NCBI GenBank assembly: GCA_029219285.1
Contig: JAQXTC010000112.1
Location: 1-57,142, forward strand
Direction of reading: 5' to 3'
Source: Clostridiaceae bacterium
Lineage (GTDB): Bacteria; Bacillota; Clostridia; Clostridiales; Clostridiaceae
DNA: 57,142 nt
The translations under genes and the position numbers were made by a program. The notes below the pieces were generated by a model. The model was not told the DNA's origin. It did no database searches and worked only from the letters and a program-made list of their open reading frames with translations. This document shows positions 52,513 to 57,142 of the stretch, piece by piece (position 1 is the stretch's first letter; each line of letters starts with the position of its first letter).

Positions 52513-53433
52513 ATGAAAAACAAACATTTAATAGATCCAATGGATTTTTCAGTAGAAGAATTGGATGAAATCTTTGAACTAGCACATCAAATAATAAACG
52601 ATCCTAAAAAATTCTCCAAGATTTGTGATGGGAAGATTTTAGGTACACTATTCTATGAACCTAGTACAAGAACAAGATTTAGCTTTGAAGCAGCTATGAT
52701 GAGACTAGGTGGTAAAATCTTAGGTTTTTCAGAACCAAATTCAAGTTCCGCATCAAAAGGTGAAACACTTGCTGATACTATAAAAATAGTCTCAATATAT
52801 ACAGATATTATTGCTATGAGACATCCTAAAGAAGGTTCAGCAAAGCTAGCCAGTCTTTATTCAAATGTTCCAATTATAAACGCAGGAGATGGTGGACATC
52901 AACATCCAACACAAACATTAGCAGATCTTTTAACAATAGAACAATTAAAGGATGGACTTAGAGGACATACTATAGGAATCTGTGGCGACCTTAGATATGG
53001 AAGAACTGTTCATTCATTAATTAAAGCTACGTCTAGATATGAAGGAACAAAATTTATTCTAATTTCACCAAAGGAATTAAGTTTACCGTTATATATTAAA
53101 GAAGAATTTATTGAAAAAAATAATATAGAATTCAGAGAAGTTGAGAAGCTTGAAGATGTAATTGATCAAGTTGATATTCTTTATATGACAAGAATTCAAA
53201 GAGAAAGATTCTTTAATGAAGAAGAATATCTAAGACTAAAAGATAGTTACATACTAGATGCAGATAAAATGAAGATGGCCAAAGAAGACATGATAGTAAT
53301 GCATCCACTTCCAAGAGTAAATGAAATAGATATGGAAGTTGATGAAGACGAAAGAGCAGCTTATTTTAAACAAGCTGAGTTTGGAATGTATGTACGAATG
53401 GCATTAATGTGTAAACTATTGGGGGTGGCTTAA
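52513..53433 (+). CDS. pyrB: PyrB, aspartate carbamoyltransferase catalytic subunit
   Basis: 306 residues. ATG 52513 is used because AAGGAG lies at 52497-52502; an in-frame upstream ATG at 52450 has no ribosome site and would give an odd tail. The carbamoyl-phosphate site P50-S-T-R-T-R55 lies in [35 protein letters not shown] is also typical. The C-terminal end carries [10 protein letters not shown]. It joins carbamoyl phosphate to aspartate, the first committed step of UMP synthesis, in complex with PyrI. Confidence 0.97.
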   Translation: MKNKHLIDPMDFSVEELDEIFELAHQIINDPKKFSKICDGKILGTLFYEPSTRTRFSFEAAMMRLGGKILGFSEPNSSSASKGETLADTIKIVSIYTDIIAMRHPKEGSAKLASLYSNVPIINAGDGGHQHPTQTLADLLTIEQLKDGLRGHTIGICGDLRYGRTVHSLIKATSRYEGTKFILISPKELSLPLYIKEEFIEKNNIEFREVEKLEDVIDQVDILYMTRIQRERFFNEEEYLRLKDSYILDADKMKMAKEDMIVMHPLPRVNEIDMEVDEDERAAYFKQAEFGMYVRMALMCKLLGVA

Positions 53434-53862
53434 ATGTTAGAAATAACAAGTATAAAGAATGGTTTGGTAATAGATCATATTCAAGCTGGAAAAGGGATGA
53501 AGATATTTAATTTCTTAAAGCTTGATATGGAAAAGGACAGAGTTGCCCTAATAATGAATGCCGAAAGTAAAAGATTAGGTAGAAAAGATATTATAAAAAT
53601 AGAAAAAGATGATTTTGAAGGTTTAGATTATACAGTTCTTGCTCTTATTTCTCCAAACTTAACAATAAATGAAGTTAAGGATGGAGTTAAGGTAAATAAA
53701 TTTACACCAGAGCTTCCAAAGAAGGTACAGAATTTCTTAATCTGTAAAAATCCAAGATGCATAACTGGAGTAGAAAAGTATGCACCACATTCCTTTGTAT
53801 TAATGGATAAGGAAAAGGGAACTTACAGATGTGAATATTGCGATGATATAACAAAACTATAG
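53434..53862 (+). CDS. pyrI: PyrI, aspartate carbamoyltransferase regulatory subunit
   Basis: 142 residues, ATG 53434 immediately after the pyrB stop. The zinc site is Cys104-x4-Cys109 and Cys133-x2-Cys136, as in E. coli PyrI (LICKNPRC; CEYC). The N-terminal allosteric domain begins MLEITSIKNGLVIDHI. It binds CTP/ATP and gives allosteric control of PyrB. Its presence means this organism controls the pathway at the enzyme as well as by PyrR attenuation. Confidence 0.97.
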   Translation: MLEITSIKNGLVIDHIQAGKGMKIFNFLKLDMEKDRVALIMNAESKRLGRKDIIKIEKDDFEGLDYTVLALISPNLTINEVKDGVKVNKFTPELPKKVQNFLICKNPRCITGVEKYAPHSFVLMDKEKGTYRCEYCDDITKL

Positions 53863-53886
53863 ATTGTGTAGTGGAGGGAAAGCTTT

Positions 53887-55083
53887 ATGAATTTATTAAT
53901 TAAAAATGCAAGAATAGTAGATTGCAGTCAAGATTTTAACGGCGATTTATATATAGAAAATGGACTAATAAAAGAAATAGCCAAGAACATTGAAAAGAAT
54001 AATGTAGAAACAATAGATGCCAAAGGATTAACACTTATGCCAGCCTTTATTGATACTCATACGCACTTTAGAGATCCTGGATTTACTTTTAAGGAAGATA
54101 TAGAAACAGGTTCTAAGGCAGCAGTTAAAGGTGGCTATACGGGAGTATGCTTAATGGCTAACACAAAACCTGTATGTTCTTCTAAGGAAACTTTAGAATA
54201 TGTGAGAAACAAAGCTGAAGAAATTGGTCTTGTGGATGTTCATCAATGTGTATCTGTAACTAAGGATTTTGATGGTAAAACATTATCTCACTTAGAAGAA
54301 CTTAAGGATGATAAAAAGATAAAGGCAATTTCTGATGATGGCAAAGGGGTACTGGATAACCTTACAATGTTAAAGGCTTTAGAAATGACTAAGAAATATG
54401 GATGGGTTCTTATGTCTCACGCTGAAGATAGTCAATTTTCAAAGATGGATATGAGACTTGCTGAAGATATGATGACCATGAGAGATGTAAAGCTTGCTAA
54501 GTATACAAAGGGAAGACTTCATATGTGTCACGTTTCTACTAAAGAATCAATGAAATACATAATTGAAGGAAAGTTAAGTGGCGCCAACTTAACATGTGAA
54601 GTAACACCTCATCATATATTCTTAACTAGAGATGTTAATGATTATAGAGTTAATCCACCAATTAGAGATAAAGAAGATGTAGAATTTTTATACTATGGTA
54701 TTAGAAATGGTTTTGTAGATTGTATAGGAACAGATCATGCACCTCACACAGAAGAGGATAAGAAAAATGGGGCACCAGGAATGGTTGGATTAGAAACAGC
54801 CTTTCCAATATGTTATACAAGCCTTGTAAAAGGCAAGGTAATATCACTTTATAAATTAAGTGAACTTATGAGTAAAAAGCCAGCTGAAATTCTTGGCATG
54901 AATAAGGGAACTATTAGTGTTGGTAAAGATGGAGATTTAGTTCTTCTTGATTTAGATAAATTAATAAAGGTTGATTCAAGTAAATTTGAATCTAAAGGAC
55001 ATAATACACCATATGAAAAAATGGAGTTCTATGGTGAAGTGAAGATGACTATAAAAGCAGGAAAAGTTGTATATAAATTTTAG
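53887..55083 (+). CDS. pyrC: PyrC, dihydroorotase
   Basis: 398 residues, ATG 53887 behind GGAGGG. Metal-binding H58-T-H60 followed by FRDPG, later SDDGKGV, HVSTKES and [12 protein letters not shown]. It is a class I (PyrC-AllB-like) amidohydrolase. It cyclises carbamoyl aspartate to dihydroorotate. The C-terminal strand [13 protein letters not shown] is normal. Confidence 0.96.
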   Translation: MNLLIKNARIVDCSQDFNGDLYIENGLIKEIAKNIEKNNVETIDAKGLTLMPAFIDTHTHFRDPGFTFKEDIETGSKAAVKGGYTGVCLMANTKPVCSSKETLEYVRNKAEEIGLVDVHQCVSVTKDFDGKTLSHLEELKDDKKIKAISDDGKGVLDNLTMLKALEMTKKYGWVLMSHAEDSQFSKMDMRLAEDMMTMRDVKLAKYTKGRLHMCHVSTKESMKYIIEGKLSGANLTCEVTPHHIFLTRDVNDYRVNPPIRDKEDVEFLYYGIRNGFVDCIGTDHAPHTEEDKKNGAPGMVGLETAFPICYTSLVKGKVISLYKLSELMSKKPAEILGMNKGTISVGKDGDLVLLDLDKLIKVDSSKFESKGHNTPYEKMEFYGEVKMTIKAGKVVYKF

Positions 55084-55097
55084 GAGGAATTATTTAT

Positions 55098-55970
55098 ATG
55101 AATATAATGGATAAGCTATATAAAAGAGTAGAAGAAAGAGGAGTAGTTTGTGTAGGATTAGATACAGCAATGGACTACATACCAGAATTTATTAAGGCAG
55201 GAAAAACTCCTGAAGATGCAATTGTTGAGTTTAATAAAAGAATTATAGATGAAACTTTAGACGTAGCAGCATGTTTTAAAGTGCAAATTGCTTATTATGA
55301 AGCTTTAGGTATTGCAGGACTTATGGCTTACAAGAGAACTTTAGATTACTTAAGAGAAAAAGATGCCATAATGATTGCTGATATTAAAAGAGGGGATATT
55401 GCAGCAACTGCTAAAATGTATGCCAAGGCTCATTTTGAAGGAGATTTTGAAGCAGATTTTATTACTCTTAGTCCTTATATGGGAATGGATAGTATTGAAG
55501 CCTATATGCCATATTTAGAAAGTGGAAAAAAAGGTGTATTTAGCTTAGTAAGAACTTCTAATAAAGGTGCTGAAGATATAGAATATTTAGATACAACTAG
55601 CGGAGAAAAGGTATATAAGGTTGTTGGAGACAAACTTATGAATATGGGAAAAGATCTAGTAGCAGATTGTGGATATCATCCACTAGGAGGCGTAATAGGT
55701 TGCACTCATGTTGAAGAGGGTAAAGAACTTAGAAAGAGATTTAACTCAATGTTTTTCTTAATACCTGGCTATGGTGCTCAAGGTGGTAAAGCTGAAGACG
55801 TAGCAATGTATTTAAATAATGGTAATGGTGGAGTTGTTAATTCTTCAAGAGGAATTTTACTAGCTTATAGAAAGAAAAATAGACCAGAAGAAGAATTTGC
55901 CAAATGTGCAAGAGAAGAAGCAATAAACATGAGAGATGCAATAAGAGAAGCAGTTAATAACTTAAAGTAA
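55098..55970 (+). CDS. pyrF: PyrF, orotidine-5'-phosphate decarboxylase (long subfamily)
   Basis: 290 residues, ATG 55098 behind AGGAGG. The catalytic set D-x-K-x-x-D is in MIADIKRGDIAATAKMYA; VCVGLDTAM and GYGAQGG complete the TIM-barrel phosphate sites. Common bacterial PyrF is ~240 residues; this longer version is the subfamily 2 type. It produces UMP, the end product and PyrR co-effector. Confidence 0.96.
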   Translation: MNIMDKLYKRVEERGVVCVGLDTAMDYIPEFIKAGKTPEDAIVEFNKRIIDETLDVAACFKVQIAYYEALGIAGLMAYKRTLDYLREKDAIMIADIKRGDIAATAKMYAKAHFEGDFEADFITLSPYMGMDSIEAYMPYLESGKKGVFSLVRTSNKGAEDIEYLDTTSGEKVYKVVGDKLMNMGKDLVADCGYHPLGGVIGCTHVEEGKELRKRFNSMFFLIPGYGAQGGKAEDVAMYLNNGNGGVVNSSRGILLAYRKKNRPEEEFAKCAREEAINMRDAIREAVNNLK

Positions 55971-55985
55971 GAGGGGGAAAATATA

Positions 55986-56732
55986 ATGGCTCTAACATAT
56001 AGAAAATCCAAAGTACTTTATAATGAAAAAGTAATTGATAATATTTATAAAATGGTATGTGAAGATAAGAATACTGTAAATGCAGGGCAATTTTACATGC
56101 TAAGAAATGATAGAGGAAGCGTACTACTTCCAAGACCAATAAGTATATGTGAAAAACATGATAATACAATTACATTTTTATATGCAGTAGTTGGTAAGGG
56201 AACAGAAGAATTTTCAAGACTTAAGGATGGAGATGAGATTTCTTTAACAGGTCCTCTTGGTAATGGATTTAACTTAGAAGAAGATTTAGGTAAGGTTGCT
56301 ATAGTTGCAGGGGGAATAGGTACAGCTCCTATGGTAGAAGTGGTTAAGAGACTTAGAAAGAAAGATAAGGATGCTGTAATTGATGTTTATGCAGGTTTTA
56401 GAGACAATATTTTCTTAATAAATGAATATTCTAAATATGCTTCCAATATAAACATTACAACTAACACTGGTAAGCATGGTCATAAAGGTTTTGTAACTGA
56501 TGTTTTAAAACCAGAAGAATATGATACAGTATTATGCTGTGGTCCAGAAGTAATGATGAAAGCAGTAGTTGATATGTGTAAGGAAAAAGGTGTTAAGGTA
56601 TATGTATCAATGGAAAAGCATATGGCATGTGGTGTAGGTGCTTGTCTTGTATGTACATGTAAGACTAAAGATGGCAACAAGAGAACATGTAAAGATGGTC
56701 CAGTGTTTGATGGATACTTTGTAGAGCTTTAG
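55986..56732 (+). CDS. pyrK: PyrK, dihydroorotate dehydrogenase electron-transfer subunit
   Basis: 248 residues, ATG 55986 behind AGAGGGGGA. FAD-binding LPRPISI (48-54), NAD-binding VAGGIGTAPM, and [2Fe-2S] ligands Cys215, Cys220, Cys223, Cys235 (CGVGACLVC). It passes electrons from dihydroorotate, via PyrD, to NAD+. It directly precedes pyrD. Confidence 0.96.
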   Translation: MALTYRKSKVLYNEKVIDNIYKMVCEDKNTVNAGQFYMLRNDRGSVLLPRPISICEKHDNTITFLYAVVGKGTEEFSRLKDGDEISLTGPLGNGFNLEEDLGKVAIVAGGIGTAPMVEVVKRLRKKDKDAVIDVYAGFRDNIFLINEYSKYASNINITTNTGKHGHKGFVTDVLKPEEYDTVLCCGPEVMMKAVVDMCKEKGVKVYVSMEKHMACGVGACLVCTCKTKDGNKRTCKDGPVFDGYFVEL

Positions 56733-56750
56733 ACTAAGGGGGAAATACAT

Positions 56751-57142
56751 ATGTTAAAGGTTAATATAAATGGAATAGATTTTAAGAATCCAGTAATAGC
56801 AGCATCTGGAACCTTTGGTTTTGGAGCAGAGTATAACGAATTTTATGATGTAGGGATGCTAGGAGGGATTTCTTCTAAAGGTTTAACTATAAACCCTAAA
56901 GAAGGAAATGATGGCATAAGAGTAGTCGAAACAGCATCAGGAATGATGAATTCAGTAGGTCTTAACAACCCAGGTGTAGATGCTTTTATTAAAAATGAAC
57001 TTCCACACATGGAATCTCTAGGCACTAACATTTTAGCTAATGTTGGTGGGGGATGCTTTGAAGATTATGCACAAGCAATAGAAAAGATAAATAACACTAA
57101 TGTACAAATTATAGAGCTAAATATATCTTGTCCAAATGTTAA
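56751..57142 (+). CDS. pyrD: PyrD, dihydroorotate dehydrogenase class 1B, N-terminal part
   Basis: The first ~130 residues are present (ATG 56751 behind AAGGGGG); the gene runs off the right edge. [25 protein letters not shown] and [12 protein letters not shown], then NSVGLNNPG and ELNISCPN are the FMN and substrate loops. Class 1B is supported by the adjacent pyrK; class 1A and 2 enzymes lack that partner. Confidence 0.95.
   Translation, partial: MLKVNINGIDFKNPVIAASGTFGFGAEYNEFYDVGMLGGISSKGLTINPKEGNDGIRVVETASGMMNSVGLNNPGVDAFIKNELPHMESLGTNILANVGGGCFEDYAQAIEKINNTNVQIIELNISCPNV

Noticed and set aside
1-57142. CRISPR arrays, tRNA/rRNA genes, transposases, prophage or integrase genes
   Set aside because: Looked for on both strands; no direct-repeat arrays, cloverleaf genes or mobile-element proteins are recognisable.

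Overview
The window is very AT-rich, with AGGAGG-type ribosome sites, many GTG and TTG starts, tightly packed operons and rho-independent terminators. A fused FliR-FlhB export protein, a WhiG-type motility sigma factor inside the flagellar operon, GatD/MurT and a PyrR-type pyr leader all point to a motile, Gram-positive, anaerobic Firmicute. Clostridium sensu stricto, in the butyrate/solvent-forming group, is the best guess. The genus is an inference from gene content; there is no rRNA here to test it.

Region 1 (1-7007, + strand) looks like a flagellin-glycan island. It holds the tail of an FkbM methyltransferase, a Rossmann+SGNH protein, a GT2 glycosyltransferase with a decayed methyltransferase tail, an RfbH/E1-type 3-dehydrase for deoxysugars, a GT2-TPR glycosyltransferase and a short out-of-frame TPR remnant. 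A divergent flagellin gene (7060-7920) follows, with its own terminator.

Region 2 (8315-33440, + strand) is one long flagellar operon: flgB flgC fliE fliF fliG fliH fliI fliJ fliK flgD, a small flagellar-operon protein, flgE, swrD/flbD, motA motB fliL fliO fliP fliQ, fliR-flhB (fused), flhA flhF flhG, a PilZ/YcgR gene, sigD, two small membrane proteins and two rod genes (flgF-like, flgG). It encodes the rod, hook, MS ring, export apparatus, stator, FlhF/FlhG placement system, a c-di-GMP effector and the sigma factor for late genes. The FliM/FliN(Y) switch genes and chemotaxis genes are absent. The hook protein is about twice the usual size because of five internal repeats, and FlgD carries a duplicated C-terminal module.

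Region 3 (33441-50272) is mixed housekeeping and cell envelope: a CBS/DRTGG pyrophosphatase, a UPF0145 protein, a Ca2+-type P-ATPase, a flavin reductase, a DacF-like carboxypeptidase, gatD-murT, a membrane-anchored TPR protein, a transglutaminase-like protein without visible catalytic residues, UppP, phosphofructokinase and a beta-lactamase-fold protein without its nucleophilic serine. The last gene of this region is the most unusual one in the window: a MerR-type regulator whose effector half resembles, without gaps over about 50 residues, the first cytosolic subdomain of the export-gate protein FlhA. This suggests a transcription factor built from a flagellar export-gate module.

Region 4 (50407-57142, + strand) starts with a helical-repeat/HIRAN protein. 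It continues with a pyrimidine operon, pyrB pyrI pyrC pyrF pyrK pyrD (the last cut by the window edge), preceded by a clear promoter and a PyrR-type attenuator. I found no tRNA, rRNA, CRISPR array, insertion sequence or prophage gene.
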